A stretch of DNA of 64,000 nucleotides from Pseudogymnoascus destructans (lineage: Eukaryota > Ascomycota > Leotiomycetes > Thelebolales > Thelebolaceae). Location of the stretch: assembly GCF_001641265.1 (NCBI RefSeq), contig NW_020167543.1, forward strand, positions 335,501-399,500. Reading direction: 5' to 3'. The notes beneath the pieces were generated by a model that searched no databases, was not told the DNA's origin, and saw only the letters and a list, made by a program, of their open reading frames with translations. Positions 1-11,938 of the stretch are shown piece by piece (position 1 is the first letter of the stretch; each line of letters starts with the position of its first letter). The translations under genes were made by a program, and so were the position numbers.

Positions 1-3000
1 GTCACCGGACAGTGGCAGATCTGGATCCCAAAGGCATACAAGTTCAATGCGTCAGTCGAAGGTCTCGGTGTTCCTGTGCCATCATTCCACAATGTTCTTG
101 GCATTGCAGCGGCGGCCGATTCGTTCGTATTCCCGCAATATGAGATTACTATGCCTGTTGATGCCGAGGACTATCTTGAAGTTGACCTCAGCGGCGTCTA
201 TACACTTCAAGAAGACTGCGGTATGTCTCAAGGCTCTCTCCACGTGAACGTGAATGCCGCCGATCCTGAAAAGCGAACCTTCCTCTTCCATGACCCGGAT
301 CGTCTTGGTAACCATGAGGATGACACTTTTGTGTTTTCCGAGGACAAGAGACGCCTGCAGCATGGAGTAGTCCGATCTCTCTTTGCTCGTGTTGACAAGA
401 AATGGCGACAGACCAAGTTTGAGATGTCACTTGATGGAGATGTTGAGGTCATCAAGAAGGGCAACAAAAAGTTGAGCCTGTCCCAGGCCCGTCAGTTGGA
501 TCCGATGACTTGCTACGTGGATGGCCAGTGGCTTGACATTGAAAATGCCAGCTTAGACCTCGCCCATGGCACAGCCAACGGCCAGTTCAGCCGTGCTGCT
601 GAGAACTTTTCCATCATCACATCCCTCAATGATTGCCGCGAGGCTCACGTTGTGCTGCAATGTGAAGCTGCTCTTCCCGAGGGAGAGTTCTCCAAATATC
701 GAAAGGATCATTGGCTTGAGATTGGTGAACTGGAGCAGAAGCAGTTTTTCTCTGAGTATGCCTGGCTCACTGAAAAAGCTCGAACCATTCCCGGCCTCGA
801 CACTTGGCGCGAGATTGAGAACCAACTCGCCACTCACAGATGTGCTACGTGCGCTCCAGCAATTCCGAATATGAAGTGGAGACTTGACGAGAAGAGGAAG
901 ATTGTGCCATTCGAGGATCCCACTGAAGCTGCCCCATTCGAGATTGCCATGAAAGGCCGACCTTCGCCTCTTGTCACGCAAGTTTGCATTGATGACGCTG
1001 GCATTGTCGACTTGAAGCTGGCAGTCAACCCGCAGACTCTTATTCATAGAGCTGCAGCCAAATTGCTTGGTGATGATGCGACGAGTGCTACGCTGCAATG
1101 GCGCCTCGTCACCAATTATGTTGCTCCACAAAAGATGGTTTTCCCGGCTTTTGCTTTGAAGAACAATGACGCCGATACGCCTTCGTCGAACCCGCCTCGA
1201 TTCAAATTTACTCTTCGCCCTGAACAGCAGAGGTCTCTGTACTGGATGGTTCAGCAGGAGGGAGCAAATGTCGAGCCCTTCGTTGAGGAAGAAGTTGAGG
1301 AGGCCAGTATCCCACTTCTGGGCTGGCGCGCTGAAGGTCGGGCATCCAGACCGAAGGTCATTCGTGGAGGTGTACTTGCGGATCAAGTTGGTTACGGGAA
1401 AACTGTTACTACCCTGGGACTCATCGACATGCAGCGAACCTCAGATGAGAAGTCATGCAAGGAGGACGTTCATGGCTTGATTCCAATCAAGGCAACTCTC
1501 ATTCTTGTCCCTTCGCAACTTCCCGACCAGTGGTATAGCGAGGTTAGGAAGTTCTTGCCGGGCAGTTACAAAGTAACAGTCTTGAAGTCACTTGCATCCG
1601 TTGATAAGTATAGCGTGGAGGACTTCCAACAAGCCGACATTATCATCGCATCCTGGTCTATCTGTGAAGGGGACAACTACCTGTTCAAGCTCGCCCAATT
1701 TGCCGGTGTCCTCGAGTTGCCTGAGAAAGCACCTGCCAGAGCACAGTCTGCCTGGTACACCAACGCGATGACAAAGGTGGCTGAGAATGTGGAGGTCCTG
1801 AAGTCGAAACCTTCGTCTTTGAAGAAGCATATTGACTCCCAGCTTACCGACGAGGGGAAATCGGCCACTGATGTGGAGGCTTACGTTCCGTCGAAGCGCC
1901 TTCGAGGACAGGCATATCAGGATTACAAGGAGAGGCTTCAACTCCAGAAGACGCGACTGGAAACCGCTACAGATCTGTTCGGTCAGGATGCATTGAAGGT
2001 TGATGTGAAAACAGACAAGAAGCCCGAGACCAAGAAAGAATTCACCGTCAAGCCCCGAAAGGACATATTTGGCCTTACCAAGTTGACCAAGACCAACAAT
2101 TATAAGGGCATGAGGAGTCCGATATTCGAGATTTTCAGGTTCAGCCGTGTCGTTGTAGACGAGTATGCCTATGTTGCTGGTGAAGAGAGTTTGACGATTG
2201 CCAACCTCAAGGCTGCCGCCAAATGGGTTCTTTCGGGAACTCCCCCACTTCAAGATTTCCTGGACGTCAAGTGCATGTCGAGGTTCCTTGGTATTAACCT
2301 GGGTATCGACGACTTCACCACCGGAGTGATGAATGCCCAGAATATCAAGACGATGACGAGAAATATGACATCTAGCGAAGAATTCCGCACCTTCAACCAG
2401 AAGCAATCCTTTGCTTGGCACGAGAACCGCCACAAGCTTGCGCAGCGCTTCCTGGACAAGTTTGTCCGCCAGAATATCGCTGATATCGAGGCAATCAATG
2501 GCTCTGTGCATATCATGCCGGCCATCCTCCCAGCTGCCGAGCGCGCGATTTACCTTGAGCTTCAGCAACTGCTTGCTGCTTCCGATTTCAAGATGACGAA
2601 GGGGAAGAGAGCTATGGAGAATGACCGTATGAAGCGCATTCGCGAGCTGTTGGGTCAGAGCGACAGTGTTGGGGAAGCACTCATGAAGTGCGCCTCCCAC
2701 TTTACGCTTGACGAGCTGCACGATGGCCTCAACAATGCGCCCGACGCGTGCGCTGTCATTGTCGGGATTAGAAATAAACAACTCGATGCCTTGGAGATTG
2801 ATTTGAACAGGACTCTGAGACAGGCCGAATACCTCCATCTGAGCTGTGAGGATCCTTGCGATCAATACATCAGCTTGAAGCGCCAGGTCGAGTCAAACCA
2901 TTACGGCGATGTTGACGCATGCAATGCGATTTCTATGGCTATGAAGGAGGCCGCCAAGCGTAGCTCCCACGACGACTGGGAAGAGTTTTATATGACTCAG

Positions 3001-4225
3001 GAGGAGCGTGACATTGTTCTTGCGGCCGAAGGAAGAGCAAAGCCGGGAGCAAAGAAAGCCAAACCAACCAAGAAGCGAAAGCGTGCCGATTCTGAGAGCG
3101 ACGGCATCTCGTCGGCTGATGCACCGGAGGATACCCAGAAGCTATTGCCATTGCTCCCGTACGGCCGAAATGGCAATATCGAGTACGTACACACGGCGCT
3201 GAGAGATGTTACGAATATTCTGCGCAAGATGGTCGTCGAGTATGTGAGCAGGAAGCGCTGCCTGCGCTTTTTCGACTATGTTAGGAATTTGCAGAAGCAC
3301 TACACCAACCTGAGACTCGGGAATGAGGCCGGTGCAGGCTGCACGTGCTCGAAGTGTGAGAAGACTGGCCTTTCCCCTGAGGAGATTTCGATTCTGTCGC
3401 AGTGTGGCCACACTGCCTGTGATGGCTGTCGCGCGAAGCATGAGAAGATGTTCTACAACAATCTGGCCGCCAAGGAAGAGTGTCTTGTCGTCGGATGTAG
3501 TGCGATCAACAAGCAATGGCAGGTCATCAAAGCCCCAGAGCTTGGTGTTGAAGATGATTCCACGAGAAAGGGTCGTCATTACGGCAAGAAGATCGAGGAT
3601 ATTATCAGCCTTGTGAAGAATATCCCAGATGCCGAGCAGGTTCTTCTGTTTGTACAGTTTACAGATTTGTTGGACAAGATTGTCGGCGCGTTCAGAGACA
3701 AGGGCATCACATACCTTTCACTGGATAGGGGAGATCCGGCCAAAACCCTTACAAAGTTCCAAACCGAGACAGGCAAGGAGAAGTCCAAGGTTCTTATCTT
3801 GAACATCGGAGATGCATCTGCAGCTGGAAGGTAAGAATCCCAACTCCCAATTTATTAATAGACAACTAATTCGTCCCAGTAACTTGACCAACGCCAACCA
3901 CATCATCTTCGTCTCCCCCTATCTCACTGATAGGGAGCAGACCTACAAGGCAGCCATGACTCAAGCTGTTGGTCGTGCACGCCGCTATGGGCAGACGAAG
4001 GCAGTGCACACTTACCACTTTCTGTCTCTCAAGACCATCGACGTGGACACATTTGAATCTCGCAACCATGTGATCCTCGACCACGAGAACACGACTCCGC
4101 CCGACTACATGCCCTACTCTGGCTTTGCGAAATCGATGCCCATGGACGGGACTCCACAGTCGGAAGGTCTTGGTTCGAAATGGGGTTCGACTGTTGTTAC
4201 GAAGGGGCTTCTGGCCGAAGAATGA
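1..4225 (+). CDS. SNF2-family helicase/ATPase with RING finger, 5'-truncated by the window
   Basis: CDS join(1..3830, 3880..4225); the frame is open from base 1, so the start lies upstream of the window. It is a nuclear DNA-dependent ATPase of the SNF2/Rad5-like class, presumed to act in chromatin remodelling or DNA repair. In order: a SNF2_N domain with Walker A GYGKT (about nt 1388-1402), motif II written DEYA (about 2158-2169) rather than DExH, and motif III LSGTPP (about 2230-2247). A basic, lysine-rich linker lies near 3040-3090. A RING-like cysteine cluster (CTCSKC ... CGHTACDGC, about 3340-3430) follows. The Helicase_C part contains the QAVGRARRYGQ arginine-finger motif (about 3961-3993), encoded after the intron. 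The 49-nt intron 3831..3879 has a GTAAGA donor, an ACTAAT branch region and a CAG acceptor. It splits a conserved AGSN motif, which supports the splice. Long minus-strand frames inside it are shadows. The family assignment is firm; the exact orthologue is not. Confidence 0.9.
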
Positions 4226-4580
4226 GGTGGATAGAAGGAGTTATTTTTGTTTGAATATAATATTTTGTTTGATTACGACTGTTTTATGGGAGCGGGGTGT
4301 TTGTTTGGTATATATACTGCGGAAGCACCGCATGTCAAAGTTAGTGTGTCTGGGGTGTTCAAAGTACTATGCGGAGAGGCTTTTCGCCATGTTTGGGTTC
4401 GGGATTATACAATGGGATGGAAATGATTCAACATTTTGTATGGTGTTCAAAACGAAGCAAAGAGGGTAGAATGGATGGATGGATTATACTTGTATAGAGT
4501 AGATACCAAATGTTACAATAATACCTGTAAACCTGAGTTCTCCTGGCATGCCTCGCTTTTAAAACACTCTTACACAACAC
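4226..4580. other. convergent 3' intergenic region
   Basis: This 355-bp gap lies between the convergent stop codons of the helicase (+) and the thioesterase (-). It is T-rich just after the helicase stop and C-rich next to the thioesterase stop, as expected for two 3' UTRs. I see no gene in it. Confidence 0.6.
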
Positions 4581-5097
4581 TCACAACTTCCCCCTCTCCC
4601 CCCAACTCAACTTCTCTAACCCCCCCCTCAGCACCGTCCCCATCCCATCCCGCGCGGGCCTCCCCGTCCCCCTCTCCACAAAAACATGCACCACCCTCCC
4701 CACCGCCTTGATTCCCTCAACGCCCTCCTCCCAAACCCCAACCTCGTACGTGACGCTCGTCCGGCCGAGCTTGTGGACGCGCAGCCGCGTCTCAGCGACG
4801 GCGGGGAAGGCGAGCGAGGAGAGGAAGTCGGTGTGCGAGGAGGCGACGAGGCCGTATTGCGCGGAGGTGCGGGGGGATTGGCCGCAGTGCTGGGAGAGGT
4901 AGGTGTTGATTACTGAGTCGATGCTGGAGGGGGTTAGCGGGGGCATGGAATTTGGGGAGGAGGGGGAGGCACAGGAAGTTGTAGATTGAGTTGTTGAGGT
5001 GGTCATACATGTCGTTATCGCTCCAGCGGGTGCGGTATGTGAGGACGTATGGATAGTCGGAGCGTTTCCGCTGGCGGAGGATGGCTGGGGAGTCCAT
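4581..5097 (-). CDS. hot-dog fold acyl-CoA thioesterase (4HBT family)
   Basis: CDS complement(join(4581..4923, 4973..5097)), 155 residues, a usual length for a single hot-dog domain. The family hydrolyses acyl-CoA thioesters; the substrate is unknown. The N-terminus carries RWSDNDMYDHLNN (residues about 24-36), the 4HBT motif whose Asp and following helix form the active site. The rest reads as a hot-dog sheet (for example VTYEVGVWEEGVEGIKAVG and VHVFVERGTGRPA). The 49-nt intron 4924..4972 has a GTGCCT donor, a GCTAAC branch site and a CAG acceptor. Removing it joins YNFL to IDSVINTYL in frame, matching the continuity seen in fungal homologues. The start at 5097 is the first ATG of the open frame. 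The gene is divergent from the pseudouridine synthase and shares its upstream region. Confidence 0.82.
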
Positions 5098-5589
5098 GGC
5101 GGGTGGGTTGAACGGCGGCGGAGGAGGTCAGGATTAGGGGAGTTTATGAGGTGACCCCGTGAGGGTATTTTGTGAGAGAGTTTTATAGAGCAATGGAGAG
5201 TATATTTCAGATATTCTAACTTTCCGCAGTCGCAACTGCAAAGTTTATAGAGTCAATTGGGACGGAAATCGCGGCAGCCGAGGTATCACGATCTGGGAAG
5301 GGGCATAGCACGCTAAACCAAATACGTCAGATTTATTATTCTGCCCTCTCCCGGCGCCCGACCGGATTATTTTCCTCATCCTTCTGGGGGAAGGCGCCAC
5401 CAGCAACTCAAGTGCTTTCCTCCAGGTACATCCATATCAACGACCTCTCTTCACGATTCACACCCCCCCACAGAAACCCTGTCGCCCTCACCCCGCATCG
5501 CCGCGCTCCTCTACTCCCGCAAACCGGTCCTCGCCCTCGTCCCTGTCCGCCAACAAATCGGCTTGCCGACGCTCATCGAGCAACGCCCG
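5098..5589. promoter_or_regulatory. bidirectional promoter region
   Basis: The 492 bp between the divergent start codons of the thioesterase (-) and pseudouridine synthase (+) must hold both promoters. A CT-rich stretch lies just upstream of the + strand gene (about 5440-5560), typical of a fungal leader. No specific factor site can be named. Confidence 0.5.
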
Positions 5590-7181
5590 ATGGCCGCGCC
5601 GCCGGCAGTGGTGGTGACACCCGCCGACCCATGGCCGCGGCCTTATGTGTTTGAGGATGGGCTGCGCAGGGTCGCGCCGTATCACTTCACGTATAATACG
5701 AACTGCAAGATGAGGTGGAGGGGGAGGGAGTTGTTGGATATCTTTGAGAGCGAGTTTCGCGATCGGCCTGTGGAGTATTATGTGAGTTACTGATCTTGGG
5801 GGGTAGTAGGCAACAGGGAATAGATGAGGAAAGGGCTAATATAGAACAGAAAACTGCGATAGAAACCGGCATGGTCGTCGTCAACGGCAAACCCGCATCG
5901 ACAACCGACGTCGTTCAGAACGGAGACGTGATCTCGCACACCCTCCACCGACACGAGCCCCCCGTTACAGCAGCCCCCATCACGGTTATAAGTGAAGACG
6001 AAGACATGATGGTCATCTGCAAGCCGTCCGGCATCCCCGTCCACCCCGCTGGGCGCTACAACTACAACTCGGTGATCGAGATCCTGGCGGCCTCGCGCCC
6101 TGGGTGGAAACCACTACCATGCAACCGCTTGGACAGGCTCACCAGCGGCGTCATGTTCATCGGCAAGCACCCGCGCGCGGCTGAGGAGCTGTCAACACAG
6201 ATCTCAGGGCGCACAGTGCGCAAGGAGTACGTCGCCCGCGTCGCTGGCAAGTTTCCCGACGGAGACGTCGTGTGCGCCATGCCCATTCTCCAGATCTCGC
6301 CGAAGCTGGGCCTGAATCGCGTGCGAGCTAGCGGCAAGCCGGCACGCACGGTATTCCGACGACTCGCGTACTACGGGCCAGAGGAAGGGGCCGAGGAGAC
6401 AGGAGCAGAGGAGGGGAAGGCAGAGGGCCGGCCGTGGGTGGGCAAGAAGGGGTACTCTATAGTGCGCTGCCTGCCTATCACGGGCCGCACGCATCAGATC
6501 CGCGTGCACCTACAGTTTCTGGGGCATCCGATCACGAACGACCCCATCTACAGCAACCAGCGGGTCTGGGGCGCCTCGCTTGGGGCTGGGGACGCGGATG
6601 CGATGCAGGCGGACGAGGATGTGATTACACGGCTCGCACGGATGGGGAAGTCCGAGGTAGCGGACGCGGTGGCGTATCACGACGAGATGGTGGACGATTA
6701 TAACAAGCGTAAGGCGGAGAAGATGTCAGGGGAGCTGTGCGAGGTGTGCTCGACGCCGCTCTATACGGATCCAGCGGCGCGGGAGATGGGGATTTACCTG
6801 CACTCGCTGCGGTATGAGGACAAGGACCTCAAGTGGAGCTATAGGAGCGAGCTACCTGAGTGGGCGCTGCCGCCGGGCGGGGTGGAGGGGCCGCGGGAGG
6901 TGGGTGGGCTAGACGAGGTGGTTGATCTAGGCAGGCTGAGGGAGCTAGAGGAAGGGGAGGAGGAGGTGGCGGGGGGGGAGCGGAAGGAGGAGCACGAGCG
7001 TAAAATGGCGAGGCGGAAGGGCAAGAAGGGCGTGCAGTGCGAGTGGGAGGGCGGAGTTTCGGTTGAGACTGTAACAGTGCCTGTTACGCTGGTTGGCGAA
7101 GGCGAATCGACGAGCGCTCCACCTGCTGCTGCTGCTGTTGTTGCTTCTGCTGCTGTTGCAGTAGCAGGGCGTAGCACGTGA
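5590..7181 (+). CDS. RluA-type tRNA pseudouridine synthase (Pus9/Rib2-like)
   Basis: CDS join(5590..5781, 5850..7181), 507 residues. The family isomerises uridine to pseudouridine in RNA; Pus9/Rib2-type enzymes act on tRNA position 32. An S4-like RNA-binding segment (MRWRGRELLDIFESEF to NGDVISHTLHRHEPP) precedes the catalytic domain. The catalytic motif is NRLDRLTSG, whose second Asp is the nucleophile, followed by GRTHQIRVHLQFLGHPI. The 68-nt intron 5782..5849 (GTGAGT to CAG) joins VEYYK to TAIETG in frame. There is no C-terminal deaminase motif, so this looks like Pus9 rather than the bifunctional Rib2. The tail is Glu/Arg-rich and then Ala/Val-rich (a GCT/GTT run near 7122-7160). I chose ATG 5590; a TTG 27 bp upstream is not a credible eukaryotic start. 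Confidence 0.88.
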
Positions 7182-7830
7182 CCATTTGAGACTTCATAAA
7201 CGCCACGGAAGAGACCCAAACCGCATGCGCACACACGTGCATGCGAGATTGCAATGGGCAATCACAGTCCAAGGCGATATACGTACATAGCCAGCGTTAC
7301 ACGACGCCTTTGTGGTACTGGAGGCACCGGGAGGATTGTGTCACCATCCGTAGATATCTCCGGAGAAGCGCTCAGCCAATGAGCAGAGCATATATAGATC
7401 AAGGCGCTCAGCTTCCAGCTACCCCACCATCGGACACCCTCCCCCTTGCTGCATGGTGACTGTCGGTGGTCTCGGCGTGCCCAGGCTCTACTGGACGAAG
7501 TACTTTGTGCGTAGCGGCGGCGATGGCAGACGCGCACGAGAGGCAGATCGCCGCCGGATGCCCCGTCCCGTCCCGACGTTCGTTATCGCGACCTTACTGG
7601 ATGGGCGCTGGGGGGGCGGGCGAGAGTGGCGACGGCATGCGCGGCAGGGGTTCAGGTGAAAGGTTTGGTCGCGTCGCGGGTGGGTGATGGGGGAGCGCTG
7701 GTGACTGGACGATGGGCGAGGGACGGAGGAAGGTTGGAGCGGCTTACTGGGTGCGGTTAGTGATGTGTTGAGGGTGGTTTATGGTCATCTACGGTGATGT
7801 ACACAGTATGGTGGTGTGTGGGGTGGGTCA

Positions 7831-7881
7831 TGATGTGGATGGTAATGTGGATGGTGATGTGGATGGTGATGTTGATGGTGG
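7831..7881. repeat. 12-bp tandem repeat (TGATGTGGATGG-like)
   Basis: About four imperfect copies of a 12-mer of the form TGATGTGGATGG. They generate Met/Trp/Val-rich or His-rich spurious frames on the two strands. Confidence 0.8.
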
Positions 7882-8004
7882 GCAATATGCAGGCGCGGCT
7901 CGATCTGTGGTGGTGGTGTTTCGAGTTGCTGGGGGAATGGTATGTGCTCCGCCGTGGCCTTGGTTTTAGAGTGGAAATGTGGTGTGGATGTGTGGAGGAG
8001 AGTG

Positions 8005-8040
8005 AGGGGGTTAGGGGGGTTAGGGGGGTAAGGGGGGTTG
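8005..8040. repeat. G-rich telomere-like tract (TTAGGGGGG repeats)
   Basis: Consecutive units of the form GTTAGGGGGG and GTAAGGGGGG. It resembles the fungal telomere repeat TTAGGG but with longer G runs, and could form a G-quadruplex on the + strand. Confidence 0.7.
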
Positions 8041-8097
8041 GCCGGTTTGAGACATATTTGGGGATGGTGGAGATGGTGGAGATGGGATATGGGTACA

Positions 8098-8126
8098 GGA
8101 TGGAGGATGGAGGATGGAGGATGGAG
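8098..8126. repeat. GGATGGA microsatellite
   Basis: Four tandem copies of a 7-mer GGATGGA-type unit. Confidence 0.75.
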
Positions 8127-8552
8127 AAGAGAATGGGCTTTTCTCGATGTGCTCGAATGAGTGCGTGCCGTTCTATTTCTCCATCTAGCCACGGTTTCTT
8201 TTTCAAGATTCTGATTCCGCGGATACATACTCTAGATGGAAGGTGAGGGCGGGGAGATGGTGAGTGGGACTTATAGTACGTATGATAATACTATTCTGTT
8301 GGATCGTTGGCGCTTGTATGGTACAATACAGATACAGCACACACAGAACAGTGATGTTGGATATTTAAGACTCTTTCTGTTTGATCTGAGAGTAGTTTGT
8401 CTCGTCTGTCTCGTCTTATATCTGAAGTATTATTTATACCCGCCATAGTTGAGTATCGGACAGTACAGTAGGAGTAGAATGCTAGACAGTTCATGCCAGA
8501 AGCTAGAACCGGTGGAGGTTGACGACGAGGTTGGGCGTTTATTGTTGGTGGT

Positions 8553-8585
8553 AGGGGTTGGGGGGGGGGGTTAGGGGGGGGGTTG
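8553..8585. repeat. second G-run tract
   Basis: A run of 11-12 G followed by TTA and a run of 9 G. It is similar in character to the tract at 8005-8040. Confidence 0.7.
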
Positions 8586-10022
8586 GAGATGGATGGGGAA
8601 AGGAGGAGAATTAAAGTACCCGCGACTTGTTGTTCTAGTTTCCGTGGCGCGTGTCCACATACAAACTTGGCAACGTCGACGTGTACAAGTTACAAAGCTT
8701 CCCAGGCATCCCAAGGATTTCCCAAGGAATCCTAAGATCTATCCCCTCGTCTCTGCCGTCTTAGTCTACCAACTACGTAATAATGCATACGCTTCTTTTA
8801 CTCCTTCTTTCCATTCCTCCGGGAGTACTGTACATACCAGTGGGTAGGAATTATAGAATAGATCTTTCATATCAATCATATCAATCGGATCCGTGAGCTG
8901 CATCATCAGACTCTTCCTGCCCGTGCCAACATTTTTGTCATAGCCGACATTCTTGCTGTATCGGACTCTTGCCGTGCCAACAATTCTTGGCAAGATGCTC
9001 CATCATCTTGCCGCTCACCTTGCCGCTTCGTCACCTTGCCGCTTCGTCACCGTGCTATATTGCTGGTTGGGAGTCCCGTATCATCGTCATCATCCATCCG
9101 TCACTACTACACTACCTCGCCCATTTACCAATTCCTGGACATCCCTCGCCACACGCCTTGCCGCCGTGACGGTCGTTCAGCTCTCCAGGGCTCGGTATCA
9201 CGCCCTTGGCATGTCTACTCATATATTCCGAGGGATATCTCGATGAATATCCATCTCAATCGACGTCTCAATGCATAGTTCCGCATCGAGCATCTTAACA
9301 CTTCGCCACCACGCCCATCCTGCCGTCTCTCGCCACTTTTTGTGGACATCTATTTATTATTCCAGCTGCCCGGTACCGAGCAGGTAAAACATCCACGGCT
9401 TCGAGTGCCGGCGCTGTACTTTAATACTCCGTTGGAACTCTCCTATCCTGTCCTAGCCTCGAGCTGAACTGCCGACAGACGATGGACTATTTACATACTG
9501 TGGCTCACCGTGGCAATGTCCGTACTTGCCAACCAGGAACCATCAGGAGGCGGCTCGTTCTTTCCTCCAATCTGCACGCTTTACAGGCTTTGTTCTCCCA
9601 CCTTCCCTCCCTTCCCGTCTGCATCACCATTACCACCGACCAGTAAATCTATCCATCCATCCATCTCTCCACTGATCCTTCCAACCTTCACCTCACCGCT
9701 CTCGCTGTCGCTCTTGCTCTCACCGCTCCCATGGCCAGGACTGGCGGCTGACAGCCAACAAACTGACTCACTAACAAATGCCATTTATCTGTTGCATCGA
9801 CGACAACTCTTGGAAGTTCCCATAATAGCAGATACATATACCCCCCCCAATCACCAACATCGGCGTCTGAGACACCCTGTCCTAGCTTTGTTTTCACAGA
9901 CACTGCATAGAGCTTCTGCGGGTCAGGTAACTCTTAGGACTCTGCAAGGTGTGCCAGGCGTCTAAGGCGTCCATGCCAATCTCTGATGGATAGATCGACT
10001 TCTCCATTTTTGCTGCCCGCAT

Positions 10023-10096
10023 TCTGTGCATTCTCCATTCTGCATCTTTGCATCACAATCTGTGCATTCTCCATTCTGCATCTTGCATCACAATCT
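10023..10096. repeat. two tandem copies of a 35-36 bp unit
   Basis: The unit starting TCTGTGCATTCTCCATTC and ending GCATCACAA occurs twice in direct succession, differing by one T. It lies in the long upstream region of the bZIP gene. Confidence 0.8.
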
Positions 10097-10894
10097 GCCC
10101 ATTATCATTCATTAACCATAATCCGACGATAATATGCATAGGCTACGCACTAGAGAAACGAGCAAGGATGCCTCCTGATGCCCCCTGCACACATCCTAAA
10201 TACATCCTGCACACACATCTACTATAGTACACTCATTTACACACGTTCTCATCGAAGCTTCAAGATCCTAGTAATAATGCGGCAACAATGGGCATGCCGC
10301 TCTCTTCCCAACGAACCAACGGTCCAACTACCCTGAAGTAGATCTTGATCATTCGGGCTCTGCTTTTCCCCTTCTGCCCTGGTTAGGAAGGAATTCCAAA
10401 TCTAGCACATGTCGTCGCGTACGACACTAACGGCCTAAAACACCCAAATAGTGTGTAAAATGAGACAATATATTCAACAAAATTCGGCGAAATGCCACGC
10501 ATCTCGAACCTCACCCTCTTACCCTGGCCTCGGGCTGCCACCGAGTCTCCCCGAGATTCTCAAGGACATTGGTGGCGTTGACATGTGGAACTCACCCGCC
10601 AAAATGGCTGACCTAGCATAGAACTCCCGCTTCCCCCCCCCACCCCCCCTTCGCGCTTTCCTTCTCCACATCCCTGGTTCCGAGGACTTTTGGTCCCCAT
10701 TTATCAGGATGCCCATGGCACTAACGATCGGACAAGAGGGCTAACTAAAAGGACGCCCTAGCCTCCCTGTCTAGCTGCTGGTCGAGACTTGCCATCATCA
10801 TCTTTCCGACAAAAGGTTTTGGCTACTCGAATAACAATATACTATCAGATCCAAACTCAAGATTCTTCATTTTCTTCATCACCATCTCCCTTAT

Positions 10895-11107
10895 ATGAGA
10901 AACGCAAGATACCAGCGCCAGTTATCATCTTTACTGGCCACTGGCAGTATCAAGCTTTCTATACTCTCCACACCTGCTAGTCTGCCTAGTCCATCTCTTA
11001 AATGCGCTACCTCAACCCCGAACGGTCGCCACCCTTCAACGTCACTCACGCCACTATTGCGTCCCCGAACTACAACTATCTCCCTCCTTCCCCCGCACAC
11101 TCTTTGA
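10895..11107 (+). promoter_or_regulatory. possible overlapping uORF of the bZIP gene
   Basis: A 70-codon frame starts with ATG at 10895, 107 bp upstream of the bZIP ATG. It overlaps the bZIP coding start in another frame and ends 105 bp inside it. If the mRNA begins upstream of 10895, translation of this frame would compete with the main start. Overlapping uORFs are known on fungal bZIP regulators; here it is an inference from position only. Confidence 0.35.
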
Positions 11108-11907
11108 ATTGCACTGTCGACGACTCACCCATTAACGACAGAATGACCAATGCGAACACACGGCCTAATGGCCGGCCCTCGACTGAGAGCGAGGATGAGC
11201 ACTGGCAAACGAGAGATCAACCGCGCGGATCGCGGTCTCGGCAACCATCTAATGCCCACCCCCAGGTCAGGCATCGCGGTGAGTGATTTGCCTCTTGGCC
11301 CATCCTCCCCGGAACCTTCAAAAACATCACCCTCTAATCCCTCCCAGCCTCACGCGCAGGCACCCGCTCGGTCAACCGCCTCTCCGCCGCCCAGCTCGCG
11401 CGCAAGCGTGCTAATGATCGCGACGCGCAGCGTGCCATCCGGCAGCGCACCAAAGACCAGATTGACTCTCTGGAGCAACAGGTGAAGCAGCTTACGGACC
11501 CGGAGAAGGAGAGGCGCACATGGATTGTCCACATGCGCAACCGCCAGCTTGAGGACGAAGTCGCCACCCTGCATGAACGCATCAGCGCCATGGAGATGCG
11601 GAACACAGGCGCCATGGACTCTGGCGCCCCGCTCGGTGACCCCATGGGTGGCCTTAATCGTAACCTGCGCCCCCATGACCTTAGCATGGAGTGGCCTGGT
11701 ATGGACATGGCATATGGCGGGGCCCATGACCTCCCTGGAGGCTTCAGCGGCTCAGGCATGGTGCTCCCGCGCGCAGACACGCCAGCTGGGGCGAGTGACA
11801 TGGCGACGTACGCGCCGTCTGACGGGCTAATCTCACCCTTCCCCCAGACGGAATCTCCGGCAGCCAGCTTCACGGATATGGACCCCGCATCCCGGATCGG
11901 CTTTGCC

Positions 11908-11938
<31 letters not shown>

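Larger units (their letters stand above)
7182..11001. other. 3.8-kb non-coding stretch upstream of the bZIP gene
   Basis: No convincing gene is present. Open frames here are low-complexity (His/Pro-rich or Ser/Pro/Leu-rich) and match no family I recognise. The stretch contains several short tandem repeats, listed separately, and long pyrimidine-rich segments between about 8980 and 10980. It probably comprises the pseudouridine-synthase 3' UTR, then the promoter and long leader of the bZIP gene; long leaders are common for fungal regulators. Confidence 0.6.

Noticed and set aside
1588..2865. 425-codon minus-strand frame inside the helicase
   Set aside because: It is a mirror of codon usage in the conserved SNF2 coding strand; no domain or splice structure.
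5563..5589. TTG as start of the pseudouridine synthase
   Set aside because: Nuclear fungal genes start at ATG; ATG 5590 is in frame and fits the family N-terminus.
7757..8246. Long frames on both strands at 7.8-8.2 kb
   Set aside because: They arise from the 12-bp and G-rich tandem repeats; His/Thr/Ile or Met/Trp/Val runs only.
9510..9965. 151-codon plus-strand frame
   Set aside because: Ser/Pro/Leu low-complexity translation of a pyrimidine-rich leader; no family resemblance.
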